DNA of 39,951 nt from Desulfovibrionaceae bacterium (GCA_009778355.1 WRJY01000336.1:1-39951); one strand, 5' to 3'. Shown: positions 1-8,444, numbered from the stretch's first letter. The notes: generated from the sequence alone by a model not told the origin. Made by a program: numbers and translations.

Positions 1-7
1 AGACCAC

Positions 8-1033
8 ATGTCGCACCACGAAAAACTTGCTCACAAAATGGAGTTCCCTCCCGCCACAGAGCAACCCAACGTCTATCCGTTGAGCTGGCACAACCAGACC
101 AAAAAGCTCGAAGAAGTCTGGGACGCCTCGACGCGCGAGTACTGGGACCCCAAGAAACTGCCCTGGGACACCTTCAATCCCAACAAGTATTCCTGGGAAG
201 AGCGCGAAGCCATCGCCTACTGGTGGACCATCCTGTCGGTGTTCGACGCTTCCGCGCCGCCGGTATTCGCGGCAGCCTTCATCAAAACCTATGAAGCGCA
301 TGAGGAAGACGCCGTGCGCCGCTGCTTCTTCTCGGTCACGCGCGACGAACAGAATCACGAAACCATGTGCGGCATGGCCATCACCAAGCTGCTGGAGCAT
401 CCCGACCCGCTGACCTACACGCCCAAGACCGAAATCGGTCGCAAGGCGCAAAAGAATGCCCAATGGCTGTACTACAACGGCAGCCGTTACTGGTCTGGTT
501 ACAAGAGCGCCGTGCCCAAGTACCCCCTGGCCGTGCTGTTCACCTCGTTCCTGATGGGCGAGATCGCCGCGGCGACCATCTTTCACCAGATGGCCGCCAA
601 GTGCACCGAGCCGGTATTCCAGGAGGGCTTTCGCAAAATCGGGCGCGACGAAGGCCGCCACATGGCCATCTGCATGGCGCTGATGGAGCGCGACTATCCG
701 AAGATGGATCTGACCAACAAGCCGTTGATTACCAAGCAGGTGCGCGCGGGTTACCTGTTCCTGTCGGGCGTGCTGTTCGAGCCGCCAGAGGACTTCTGGG
801 ACATCGGACCGGACTTCATCAAGCACCAGCGCGAGATCGAAACCGTGGCGCGCAATGCCGGCTTCTTCATCCCCGACTACGAGGCCAAGAAGGAGAACTG
901 GAAAAACGCCATGCTCAACCTCAAGGGCGTACTCGACAAGTACGACATTCCTTTCCCGGCGATTCCCGAGGTGGGCATTTCGGGGCAGGAAGTCACCGAT
1001 GTCGACATGAAAGACATCATCCCGGTGTTCTAA
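8..1033 (+). CDS. Ferritin-like diiron oxygenase, probable two-component system
   Basis: A 341-aa soluble protein with the ligand pattern of a ferritin-like four-helix diiron enzyme: acidic residues near E96-E100, then E114-x-x-H117 (DEQNH), E185, and E215-x-x-H218 (DEGRH). There is no signal peptide and no membrane segment. It is followed 4 bp later by a ferredoxin/flavin reductase, so the pair probably forms an oxygenase with its own electron-transfer partner. The spacing of ligands resembles R2-like, AurF-like and PaaA/BoxB-like oxygenases, but I do not recognise the exact family or substrate. No clear ribosome binding site precedes the first ATG, and the frame is open to the window edge, so the true start may lie upstream. 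Confidence 0.75.
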   Translation: MSHHEKLAHKMEFPPATEQPNVYPLSWHNQTKKLEEVWDASTREYWDPKKLPWDTFNPNKYSWEEREAIAYWWTILSVFDASAPPVFAAAFIKTYEAHEEDAVRRCFFSVTRDEQNHETMCGMAITKLLEHPDPLTYTPKTEIGRKAQKNAQWLYYNGSRYWSGYKSAVPKYPLAVLFTSFLMGEIAAATIFHQMAAKCTEPVFQEGFRKIGRDEGRHMAICMALMERDYPKMDLTNKPLITKQVRAGYLFLSGVLFEPPEDFWDIGPDFIKHQREIETVARNAGFFIPDYEAKKENWKNAMLNLKGVLDKYDIPFPAIPEVGISGQEVTDVDMKDIIPVF

Positions 1034-1037
1034 AGCC

Positions 1038-2063
1038 ATGAAGACCGTCTCGCTATCTCCATCGGGTCAAAGCGTACCGGTCGCCGAAGGCGAGACGGTC
1101 CTTCAGACACTGGAAAAGGGCGGCTTCGCGCTGCCCAGCAACTGCCGCGCCGGCACCTGCGGCGAATGCAAGGTGCGCGTGCTCGAAGGCGAGGTCGATC
1201 AGGGCTTCGTCATGGACATGTCCCTGTCGCAGGAAGAGCGCGCACAGGGCTATCGCCTGATCTGCGTATCCCAGCCCATTTCCGACAACATCGTCATCGA
1301 ATGGGGCGCCGCCGACGCCGCGCCCAAGTTGTTTCCTCCGCGCGAAAACGTGCTTTACCTGGTCGTGGACAAAATCCAGCGCACGCCGCGCATCGTCGAA
1401 TTGCACCTGATGCCGCTGGGCGAGCCGATGCGCTTCTGGCCGGGCCAGTACGTCGCCATCAAAGCGCCGAACCGCTCCGGGCAGCCGCGGCATTATTCGC
1501 TGGCCAAGGCGCCGCGGCCCGATGGCATGCTGGTGTTGCAGATCACACGGGTGGATGGCGGCATCACCAGTACCTGGCTGCATGAAAAAGTCATCATCGG
1601 CGCCACTCTGCCCATATCCGGTCCTTACGGCGCGTTCATTGGCGACCCGAAAGCCGAAACGCCCGTGCTGTGCCTGGCCGCCGGCTCTGGCCAGGCGCCC
1701 ATTCTGTCGCTGGCCGATGCCGCGCTCAGGCGTGGTTACCGCGCTCCCGTCACACTGCTGTTTTCCGCGCGCACCGCCGATGACGTGTACGCGCAAGGGC
1801 AACTGGCGTACTGGACGCACACACACCGCAACTTCAAATCGCTCATCACGCTCACGCGCGAGCAGCGATCAGGTTTGCTGCACGGGCGCATCCCGGACAT
1901 CCTGCCCAGCCTGTTTCCCGACTTGTCGGCCTACAGCGTCTTTATCGCCGGAAGCCCGGCGTTTTCCGAGACTTGTCTCGCCGTCGTGAAACGGCTCGGC
2001 GCCAGAGACGATCTGCTGCACACCGAAAAATTTGTCGATCAGCACGCGCCTGCAAAGGCGTAA
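1038..2063 (+). CDS. 2Fe-2S ferredoxin/FAD/NAD(P)H oxidoreductase (oxygenase reductase component)
   Basis: A 341-aa electron-transfer protein. The N-terminus is a plant-type 2Fe-2S ferredoxin with C36, C41, C44 and C76. An FAD-binding barrel follows, with the RxYS motif (RHYSLA, about residue 151), then an NAD(P)-binding domain with GSGQAP (about residue 217). This order is that of reductases from multicomponent mono- and dioxygenases. It starts 4 bp after the diiron protein and presumably passes electrons from NAD(P)H to it. The usual C-terminal CGPxxM motif is replaced by AGSPAF. The substrate of the complex cannot be told from sequence. Confidence 0.85.
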   Translation: MKTVSLSPSGQSVPVAEGETVLQTLEKGGFALPSNCRAGTCGECKVRVLEGEVDQGFVMDMSLSQEERAQGYRLICVSQPISDNIVIEWGAADAAPKLFPPRENVLYLVVDKIQRTPRIVELHLMPLGEPMRFWPGQYVAIKAPNRSGQPRHYSLAKAPRPDGMLVLQITRVDGGITSTWLHEKVIIGATLPISGPYGAFIGDPKAETPVLCLAAGSGQAPILSLADAALRRGYRAPVTLLFSARTADDVYAQGQLAYWTHTHRNFKSLITLTREQRSGLLHGRIPDILPSLFPDLSAYSVFIAGSPAFSETCLAVVKRLGARDDLLHTEKFVDQHAPAKA

Positions 2064-2067
2064 CGCG

Positions 2068-2271
2068 CTACCGCCGCGCCGACGCCACGCCCGCCATCGA
2101 CAGCAGCGCGCCGGCCAGTTGTGCGCGCGTCACCGGCACGGCAAAAAACAACCGCCCCAGCGCCAGCACCCACAGCGGCAGGCTGGAGGCTACCAGCGTC
2201 ACATTCAGCGGCGTCGAAGTGCGCAGCGCCAAGTATTGCAGCGCGTTGTACAACCCAACCCAGAAGCCTCT
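2068..2271 (-). pseudogene. Remnant of an EamA/DMT-family transporter
   Basis: Reading the minus strand from about 2271, the frame gives a fragment of roughly 67 residues (FWVGLYNALQYLALRTS, then NVTLVASS and GALLSMAGV). It looks like the third and fourth membrane segments of the N-terminal EamA domain. A whole transporter has about 300 residues in ten segments, so both ends are missing: an in-frame stop lies at 2272-2274 upstream, and the frame ends in a stop 5 bp from the reductase stop. The assignment rests on remembered family sequence. It is probably not a functional gene. Confidence 0.55.
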
Positions 2272-2466
2272 CTAACGAATGGCATCAAGAGCCTGTAGGG
2301 GAGGGGGAAAAGACCGGGAGCGATAGCCTCCCAGCGGGGGAAGAAGCACGAGACAGTCTCACCGACTCGCCGGCACTCGTGAAGCTCCTCGCACGTTTCG
2401 CCCTTGCCCTGCGCCTGCTGCAAACCCTGTTGGTCAACCGCAGGCTTTCCGGGCCGCCGAACGCGG
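2272..2466. other. Intergenic tract without a recognisable gene
   Basis: This stretch separates the 3' end of tolA from the transporter remnant. It holds G-rich runs (around 2297-2345) that faintly recall the G/C-rich arms of the inverted-repeat elements in the pst-pho operon, but I could not align it convincingly. No credible coding frame, terminator or promoter was seen. Confidence 0.3.
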
Positions 2467-3384
2467 TCAATCGTTGGGCCGGAATGCGATGGTAAGCGGG
2501 TTCCAGTAGCGGCCCTGGTCGGAAGGCAGTTTTTGGGTGCTGTCGAGGGCGCGCAGCACGGCGGCGTCCCAGGATTTGATGCCGCTGGACTTGGTGATGC
2601 GGCGGCTGATGATGACGCCGGTAGGGCTGGTCTGCACTTCCACTTCGGCTTCAGGGTTGCCTGACACGATGTCGGTGAACACGATGCGGGGCTTGACCGC
2701 CGCACGGATGAGGTCGCCGTAATTGCTCGATGGGCTGGCGGCGACGGCGGCGTTGCCGCTGCCGCCTTCGCTGTTGGCTGCAGCCAGCATGTCGCGCTGG
2801 GCTTCGGCCAAGCGGGCGGCTTCGGCTTTCCGCTCGGCTTCGACCTTGGCCTTGGCCTGCAATTCCTCGCGCCGGGCTTGTTCTTCGGCGGCTTTTTTCT
2901 CGGCCAGTTCTTTTTTCTTCTGACGTTCTTCCTGGGCCCGCTTCTCGGCCAGTTCTTTCTTCTGGCGTTCTTCCCGGGCCAGCTTCTCGGCCCGTTCCTT
3001 TTTCTGGCGTTCTTCTTCGGCCAGCCGGCGTTGTTCTTCTTCGCGCTTTTTCTTCTGTTCCAGGGCGATTTCGGCCTCGCGCTGCTCGGCCTCCTGCTCT
3101 TCGGTGACGTCGGGCTCGGGCGGCGGGGCGGGCGGCTGCGGAACAGGCGGCGGCGGGGGCGGAGGTGGCGGAACAGCGGGAGGGGACGGAGCGGCTTGCT
3201 GGACCACGGGCGACCACAGTTCGGCTTCGACGGACATGGTTTGCGGCTCGCTCTTCCAGCGCAGGCCCCAGGTCAATGCCAGGATCAGCAGCAGGTGGGC
3301 CAGCAGCGCCAACGCGAGCGCAAAGCCGAAACCGCCCTGGGGAGGCGGATCGAACTCGGAGCGTTCGGCGGCGACGGCGTTCAT
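2467..3384 (-). CDS. tolA: TolA, periplasm-spanning component of the Tol motor
   Basis: 305 aa with typical TolA architecture. A short cytoplasmic N-terminus is followed by one membrane helix (about residues 20-42), a proline-rich hinge (about 66-92), a long charged coiled coil rich in E, K, A, Q and R (about 95-200, with repeats such as EERQKKELAEK), and a C-terminal TonB/TolA-like globular domain (about 218-305). TolA links the TolQ-TolR proton-driven motor to TolB-Pal at the outer membrane and supports envelope constriction during division. It is the last gene of the ybgC-tolQ-tolR-tolA run, 6 bp after tolR. No tolB or pal follows; the next sequence is a transporter remnant. Confidence 0.93.
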   Translation of the reverse strand: MNAVAAERSEFDPPPQGGFGFALALALLAHLLLILALTWGLRWKSEPQTMSVEAELWSPVVQQAAPSPPAVPPPPPPPPPVPQPPAPPPEPDVTEEQEAEQREAEIALEQKKKREEEQRRLAEEERQKKERAEKLAREERQKKELAEKRAQEERQKKKELAEKKAAEEQARREELQAKAKVEAERKAEAARLAEAQRDMLAAANSEGGSGNAAVAASPSSNYGDLIRAAVKPRIVFTDIVSGNPEAEVEVQTSPTGVIISRRITKSSGIKSWDAAVLRALDSTQKLPSDQGRYWNPLTIAFRPND

Positions 3385-3390
3385 GTTGCC

Positions 3391-3801
<411 letters not shown>

Positions 3802-3803
3802 GG

Positions 3804-4526
3804 TCAGTACTCCGCCGCCGCTGGCGTGGCGGCGCTGCGCGGCGCTGGCGCGGGCACGCCCAGGTTGCGTTGCAGGATGTTGGAGAACTCCTCGATGAAG
3901 GTCTCCATCTTGATGGCGATGCGGTCGATGTCGCGCGCGAAGCGGTTGTAGGCAACCACCGCCGGAATGGCGGCGAACAAGCCCAGCGCCGTGGCCACCA
4001 GCGCTTCGGCAATGCCGGGCGCCACCGTGGCCAGCGTTACCTGCTGCAAGCTGGCCAGGCCGGAGAAGGCATGCATGATGCCCCACACAGTGCCGAACAG
4101 GCCGACGTAGGGACTGACTGAGCCGACCGAGGCCAGGAACGACAGGTTGACCTCCGCCGCGTCCAGTTCGCGCTGGTAGCTGGCGCGCATGGCGCGGCGG
4201 GCGCCGTCCATCAGCGTGCCGGGGTCGGCGATGCGGCGCTCGCGCAGCTTCTGGTATTCGCGCATTCCGCTGGCGAAGATGCGCTTCATGGGGCCGCCGC
4301 GCGCGGGGTTCTGCGCCGCGCTGGCGTACAGGTCGTTCAGGCTGGCGCCGGACCAGAAATCGCGCTCGAAGTCCTCGTTGTGAACCTTGATCTTCTTGAG
4401 CGCGCGCAGTTTGCGGAAAATGGCGGCCCAACTGGCAATGGAGCCCAGCAGCAGCAGCAGCATGACCAGTTGGACGATGAAACTGGCGTGCATGACCAGT
4501 TGGACGATGGAAAGATCCTGGTTCAT
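3804..4526 (-). CDS. tolQ: TolQ, membrane subunit of the Tol motor
   Basis: 240 aa, ExbB/TolQ family. Three membrane helices are predicted: about residues 13-35 (with SIASWAAIFRK), 130-155 (VGLFGTVWGIMHAF) and 170-195 (ALVATALGLFAAIPAV). The helices after the large cytoplasmic loop carry the proton-pathway region. The ATG overlaps the ybgC stop by 4 bp (ATGA), indicating translational coupling. The N-terminal coding region contains a duplicated 19-bp string, so the protein begins with IVQLVM twice. Confidence 0.94.
   Translation of the reverse strand: MNQDLSIVQLVMHASFIVQLVMLLLLLGSIASWAAIFRKLRALKKIKVHNEDFERDFWSGASLNDLYASAAQNPARGGPMKRIFASGMREYQKLRERRIADPGTLMDGARRAMRASYQRELDAAEVNLSFLASVGSVSPYVGLFGTVWGIMHAFSGLASLQQVTLATVAPGIAEALVATALGLFAAIPAVVAYNRFARDIDRIAIKMETFIEEFSNILQRNLGVPAPAPRSAATPAAAEY
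4461..4509 (-). repeat. 19-bp direct repeat inside the tolQ start region
   Basis: The string CATGACCAGTTGGACGATG (plus strand) occurs at 4461-4479 and again at 4491-4509, a 30-bp offset. Both copies are read in frame and encode the IVQLVM duplicated in the TolQ N-terminus and first membrane helix. It may be a small in-frame duplication. Confidence 0.8.
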
Positions 4527-4936
4527 TGGTTCAGCTTTTCAACGATGGCAGGCGGAATGCGCGCCGGTTTCATGGACGCCGCATCGACCCAGCCGATGCG
4601 GATGATGGCCTCGCACAGCAGTTGCCGCGATCCGGTTGGCCCGGGCAGCCAGGCGTGCTGCGCAATGGTCAGCGCCGCCCGGCCACTGGCCTGGAGCCGG
4701 GCGGCAACCGCCAGCTCGTCGTCCAGCCGGGCGGGCCGGTGGTACTTCAGGCTGGCATCGGTCACCACGAACATGCCGCCCGCGCCTTCGCGCTGCGCGC
4801 GCTGGCCGACGCCGAGGCGGCGCAGCCACTCGGTGCGCGCGCGCTCGAAAAATTTCAGGTAGTTGGCGTAGTACACGATGCCGCCGGCATCGGTGTCTTC
4901 CCAATAGACGCGGATGGGCAATTCGAACGCCGCCAT
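4523..4936 (-). CDS. ybgC: Tol-Pal-associated acyl-CoA thioesterase YbgC
   Basis: 137 aa, single hot-dog domain of the YbgC/4-hydroxybenzoyl-CoA thioesterase type. The signature near the N-terminus (YWEDTDAGGIVYYANYLKF, then ERARTEW) carries the likely catalytic aspartate D16. YbgC hydrolyses acyl-CoA thioesters and is commonly the first gene of tol clusters, as here. It overlaps tolQ by 4 bp and starts 6 bp after the aminotransferase stop. Its length is normal. Confidence 0.92.
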   Translation of the reverse strand: MAAFELPIRVYWEDTDAGGIVYYANYLKFFERARTEWLRRLGVGQRAQREGAGGMFVVTDASLKYHRPARLDDELAVAARLQASGRAALTIAQHAWLPGPTGSRQLLCEAIIRIGWVDAASMKPARIPPAIVEKLNQ

Positions 4937-4942
4937 GATCTG

Positions 4943-6163
4943 TTAGGCCAATAGCTCGCGCAGCCGGTCGATGGCGGCCTGCAATTGCGGCATGGAGTTG
5001 GCGGTCGAGAAACGGATGTAGCGCGCCGTATCGGCGTGCCCGAAGTCGCGCCCGGGCGTCACCGCCAGATGCGCGCGCTCGATCAAGGCAAAAGCCAATT
5101 CCCAACTGCCTGGTGTCTGCATGGCGCTATTATATTGGGAGCTAAATGTAAGAACTTTGTCACAAATAGCGCCACAATCGGCCCATGCGTAGAAGGCGCC
5201 GTCGGGCATCACCGGCACTTTCAGGCCGAGCGCGTCGAGTTGCGGCACGAACCAGTCGCGCCGCGCCTTGAACTCCTGCCGGCGGCGCTCGTATTCGGCC
5301 AGGCTTTCGGGCTCGAAGCAGGCCAGCGCGGCATGTTGCGCGACCGTGCTGGGGCAGATGAACAGGTGTTGGGCCAACTGCTCCACCACGTCCGTCAGCG
5401 CGTCGGGCACCACCAGCCAGCCCAGCCGCCAGCCGGTCATGCAGAAATACTTGCTGAAGCTGTTGATGCTGATGATGTCTTCCGACAGGCCGAGCGCGCT
5501 GCGGCCATAAGTGCTGTCGTAGCTCAGACCCAGGTAGATTTCGTCGATCAGCGTGATGCCGCCGCGCTCGGTCACCACGCAGTGGATGCGCGCCAGTTCA
5601 TCGGGGTGAATCGAGGCGCCGGTGGGGTTCGACGGCGAGGCCAGCATCACCCCGCGCGTGCGCGCGCCCCAGGCTTGGGCCACCTTGGCGCTGCTGAGCT
5701 GAAACCGCTCGGCGGCGCTGGCCGCGATCGGCACGGCCCGGCCTTCGGCGGCGCTGACGAACTGCCGGTTGCAGGGGTAGCCGGGATCGGACATCAGGAT
5801 TTCGTCGCCGGGATCGATCAGCGCCAGACAGGCCAGTTGCAGCGCCGCCGACGCGCCGGCGGTGACGACAATGCGCCGCGCCGGCACTTGCAGGCCGAAG
5901 CGGTTCTGGTACCAGCCGCTGATGCGCTCGCGCAACTGCGGCAGGCCGGTAGCCTGGGTGTACTGCGTGCGGCCATCGCGGATGGCGCGCTCGGCGGCCT
6001 CGATCACCAGCGGCGGCGCGGTGAAGTCAGGCTCGCCGATGTTCAGGTAGATCATGGGCCGGCCGGCGCCGGCGGCGGCGGCGCGCGCGACGGCCTGGGC
6101 CGACTTGGCGATCTCCATCACGTAGAACGGTTCGACGCGCCGGGCGCGCGCGGCAATCCTCAT
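4943..6163 (-). CDS. PLP-dependent aminotransferase, class I/II
   Basis: 406 aa, fold-type I aminotransferase. Visible motifs are NIGEPDF near the N-terminus, SNPTGA for carboxylate binding, DEIYLGLSY, and SFSKYFCMTGWRLGW with the PLP-binding lysine. A C-terminal SPGRDFG-like region appears as TPGRDFG. The substrate is not clear; relatives are annotated as aspartate or alanine aminotransferases. The ATG at 6161-6163 overlaps the nusB stop by 4 bp; the longer upstream frame is a nusB shadow. Near residue 340 there is an AT-rich insert bounded by a perfect 10-bp inverted repeat (5122-5174), read through in frame. Confidence 0.88.
   Translation of the reverse strand: MRIAARARRVEPFYVMEIAKSAQAVARAAAAGAGRPMIYLNIGEPDFTAPPLVIEAAERAIRDGRTQYTQATGLPQLRERISGWYQNRFGLQVPARRIVVTAGASAALQLACLALIDPGDEILMSDPGYPCNRQFVSAAEGRAVPIAASAAERFQLSSAKVAQAWGARTRGVMLASPSNPTGASIHPDELARIHCVVTERGGITLIDEIYLGLSYDSTYGRSALGLSEDIISINSFSKYFCMTGWRLGWLVVPDALTDVVEQLAQHLFICPSTVAQHAALACFEPESLAEYERRRQEFKARRDWFVPQLDALGLKVPVMPDGAFYAWADCGAICDKVLTFSSQYNSAMQTPGSWELAFALIERAHLAVTPGRDFGHADTARYIRFSTANSMPQLQAAIDRLRELLA
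5122..5174. repeat. 53-bp AT-rich segment with 10-bp terminal inverted repeats inside the aminotransferase gene
   Basis: TGGCGCTATT at 5122-5131 is the exact reverse complement of AATAGCGCCA at 5165-5174. The sequence between is far more AT-rich than its surroundings and is translated as part of the aminotransferase (residues like KVLTFSSQYNSAM) between the conserved AWADC and SWELAF blocks. From memory of related proteins, this linker is shorter. It looks like a small mobile or recombinational insertion that kept the frame. Confidence 0.55.
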
Positions 6164-6672
6164 GCCTTTTTGGCCGTCCGGGCAGCGGCGCGGTCGGCCT
6201 CGACTTCGTGCGGGCGCAGCTTGGGCGCCAGGCCGTTGAGCACCGCGTTGACGTACTTGTGGCCGTCGGTGCCGCCAAAGTCCTTGGCCAGTTCGATGCA
6301 CTCATTGAGCACCACGCGCCAGGGCACGTCGGGGCACTTGAGAAACTCGTAGGCGCCGATCCACATGCAGCCGTGCTCGATGGGCGAAATCCGCTCCAGT
6401 TCGCGGTCCAGCAGCGGCGCGATCAGCGCGTCCAGATCGCCCCCGCATTCGACGCAGCCGCGCAGCAGCGCGTCGTAGTGCACCGAGTCGGCCTTGGAAA
6501 AGCCTTGCAGTTCGCGCGTGAAGGCGTCGATCAGCGCCACGTCGCTGTTGCCGACGAAATGCTGGTACAGCCCTTGCAGCGCGAATTCGCGCGCGCGCGA
6601 ACGGGGCGATTTGGCCGAGGACTTGCGCGTGCCGGGCGGCGCGGCGCGGGCGGCTGCCGTCATGGTCGTCAT
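6160..6672 (-). CDS. nusB: Transcription antitermination factor NusB
   Basis: 170 aa, all-helical NusB. Recognisable blocks are the Arg-rich N-terminus (RSRAREFALQGLYQ), the central ERISPIEHGCMWIGAYEF and the C-terminal VVLNECIELAKDFGGTDGHKYVNAVLNGL. NusB binds boxA RNA with NusE (S10) in ribosomal antitermination complexes. An extra Ala/Arg/Lys-rich N-terminal stretch of about 25 residues precedes the domain. It overlaps ribH by 4 bp and the aminotransferase by 4 bp, so it is mid-operon. The ribH-nusB pairing is widespread in proteobacteria. Confidence 0.95.
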   Translation of the reverse strand: MTTMTAAARAAPPGTRKSSAKSPRSRAREFALQGLYQHFVGNSDVALIDAFTRELQGFSKADSVHYDALLRGCVECGGDLDALIAPLLDRELERISPIEHGCMWIGAYEFLKCPDVPWRVVLNECIELAKDFGGTDGHKYVNAVLNGLAPKLRPHEVEADRAAARTAKKA

Positions 6673-7136
6673 GCCAGTTGCTCTTTCAAAAGCGCCATCT
6701 CCACGGCCACGCGGGCGGCGTCGCGGCCCTTGTCGGTCTGGCGGGCCACGGCCTGCTCGATGTTCTCGGTGGTCAGGATGGCGTTGGCCACCGGCAGGCC
6801 GCTGTCCAGCATCACCCGCGTGACGCCGTCGCCCGATTCGTTGGCGACCAGCTCGAAGTGGTAGGTCTCGCCGCGAATGATGCAGCCCAGCGCGATCAGC
6901 GCGTCGAAACGCCCGCTGCGGGCCATGTGTTGCAGCGCCAGCGGTACTTCCAGCGCGCCCGGCACGGTGACGTGCACGATGTTCTCGCGCCGCACGCCCA
7001 GCGCCGCCAGTTCATCCAGGCAGGCGCCGGCCAGCGCCGTGGTCACGCCTTCGTTGAAGCGCGCCTGCGCCACGCCAACGCGCAGCTTGCCGCCGTCGAG
7101 CGCGGCGGCGGATCGTCCCTTGTCAGCGTTCAACAC
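6669..7136 (-). CDS. ribH: 6,7-dimethyl-8-ribityllumazine synthase
   Basis: 155 aa. Lumazine synthase condenses 5-amino-6-ribitylamino-uracil with 3,4-dihydroxy-2-butanone 4-phosphate, the penultimate riboflavin step. Hallmarks are VGVAQARFNE, the substrate loop VPGALEVPLA, and GCIIRGETYHFELVANE, where the H of YHFE is catalytic. The GTG at 7134-7136 gives a 14-bp overlap with the 3' end of ribBA; a TTG directly after it is an alternative. Its position next to ribBA matches the pathway. Confidence 0.95.
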   Translation of the reverse strand: MLNADKGRSAAALDGGKLRVGVAQARFNEGVTTALAGACLDELAALGVRRENIVHVTVPGALEVPLALQHMARSGRFDALIALGCIIRGETYHFELVANESGDGVTRVMLDSGLPVANAILTTENIEQAVARQTDKGRDAARVAVEMALLKEQLA

Positions 7137-8283
7137 GTTGCTTGCCCTCTTCGGTTCCAGTGATGTAGCCGACGCCTTCCAGCCCGAAGCCGCCGGTAAT
7201 GCTGGGCAGGCGCCGTTGCGTGCCCAGCACCATCATGCGGTGCACGCCGAGGTTGCGCAGAATCTGCGCGCCCACGCCGTAGCTGCGCAGCGCCACGTGC
7301 CCGGGCGCGTGGGCGGCGCGCGACGCGCCGTTGAACTGCGCCAGCAACTGCTCGGCGCTTTCGCCGCAGTTGAGAAACACCGCAACGCCGCGCCCTTCCT
7401 GCCGCAGGCGCGCCAGGCTGGCGTCCACGCTCCAGGAGTGGATGCCGCGATCGACCTCCAGCACGTCCAGCACCGACAGCGGCTCGTGCACGCGCACCGG
7501 CACCACGTCCTGCGGCGCCCATTGGCCCAGCGTCAGCGCCAGGTGCAGCGAGCCGCTGGGCTTGTCGCGGTAGGCGTGCGCCATGAACTCGCCGTGCGCG
7601 GTGCGCAGCGGGCGGGTGGCGACCAAGTCCACCAGCGATTCGGTGCGGCTGCGGTGCTCGATCAAGTCGGCGATGGTGCCGATCTTCAGGCCGTGCTGCG
7701 CCGCGAAGGCCCGCAGATCGGGCAGGCGCGCCATGGTGCCGTCGTCCTTCATCACCTCGCAGATCACGGCGGCGGGCGAGCAGCCGGCCATGGCGGCCAG
7801 ATCGCAACTGGCCTCGGTGTGGCCGGCGCGCATCAGCACGCCGCCGTCCACCGCTTGCAGCGGGAAGATGTGGCCGGGCTGCACCAGGTCGCTGGCCTGC
7901 GCGCCGGGCGCCACGGCGGCGGCCACGGTGCGCGCGCGGTCGGCCGCCGAAATGCCGGTGGTCACGCCCTCGGCCGCCTCGATGGAGACGGTGAAGGCCG
8001 TTCCCATCTTGGTGCCGTTGCGCGTCGTCATGGGCGGCAGGCGCAGGCGCTCGCAACGTTCGCGCGTCAGGGCCAGGCAAACCAGGCCGCGGGCGAAGCG
8101 CACCATGAAGTTGATCGCCTCCGGCGTCACGTGGTCGGCGGCCAGCACCAGGTCGCCCTCATTCTCGCGGTCTTCCTCGTCCACCAGAATCGCCATGCGG
8201 CCGGCGCGCAGATCGGCGACGATGTCCTCGACAGGCGAAATCGGCGCCAGCGCGGGCGGGGAAACAAGAACGGAATCGGTCAT
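7123..8283 (-). CDS. ribBA: 3,4-dihydroxy-2-butanone-4-phosphate synthase with degenerate GTP cyclohydrolase II-like domain
   Basis: 386 aa. The N-terminal half (about 1-205) is a DHBP synthase with the acidic metal and substrate loop DEEDRENEGD (residues 35-44) and HTEASCDLA. It converts ribulose 5-phosphate to DHBP for RibH. The C-terminal half (about 210-386) has the RibA fold context, but the zinc-binding cysteine cluster expected in active GTP cyclohydrolase II is not visible, so it is probably inactive in that reaction. Such RibB-RibA-like fusions are known in betaproteobacteria. The ATG at 8281-8283 is preferred to an upstream in-frame one at 8310. It heads the minus-strand run; no FMN riboswitch was seen upstream. 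Confidence 0.9.
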   Translation of the reverse strand: MTDSVLVSPPALAPISPVEDIVADLRAGRMAILVDEEDRENEGDLVLAADHVTPEAINFMVRFARGLVCLALTRERCERLRLPPMTTRNGTKMGTAFTVSIEAAEGVTTGISAADRARTVAAAVAPGAQASDLVQPGHIFPLQAVDGGVLMRAGHTEASCDLAAMAGCSPAAVICEVMKDDGTMARLPDLRAFAAQHGLKIGTIADLIEHRSRTESLVDLVATRPLRTAHGEFMAHAYRDKPSGSLHLALTLGQWAPQDVVPVRVHEPLSVLDVLEVDRGIHSWSVDASLARLRQEGRGVAVFLNCGESAEQLLAQFNGASRAAHAPGHVALRSYGVGAQILRNLGVHRMMVLGTQRRLPSITGGFGLEGVGYITGTEEGKQRVER

Positions 8284-8444
8284 GATGGGGCAATGATGAA
8301 CGTGTGGCAAAACCGGCGCGGCGCGCGCTGCCGGCGCCCGCGAGAGTGTGCATTATCCGGCCCCGGTCAGCCGCGCGCGGCGGCAGGCGATTGCCGTTGC
8401 CGGAAAATAAGATCATTCAGCCGCCTCACCTTCATCGCCTCGAC
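8284..8444. other. Divergent intergenic region between ribBA and the phosphatase
   Basis: About 160 bp must hold promoters for both the minus-strand riboflavin-Tol run and the plus-strand phosphatase. It contains GC-rich inverted segments and an isolated GATAAT-like hexamer on the minus strand near 8350-8356. I could not pair it with a convincing -35, and no RFN (FMN riboswitch) consensus is present. Confidence 0.3.

Noticed and set aside
4985..6352. 455-codon plus-strand frame opposite the aminotransferase
   Set aside because: Antisense shadow of a gene with PLP-binding motifs; composition is unlike a protein.
8284..8444. FMN riboswitch upstream of ribBA
   Set aside because: The conserved RFN sequence blocks were not found in the short divergent region.
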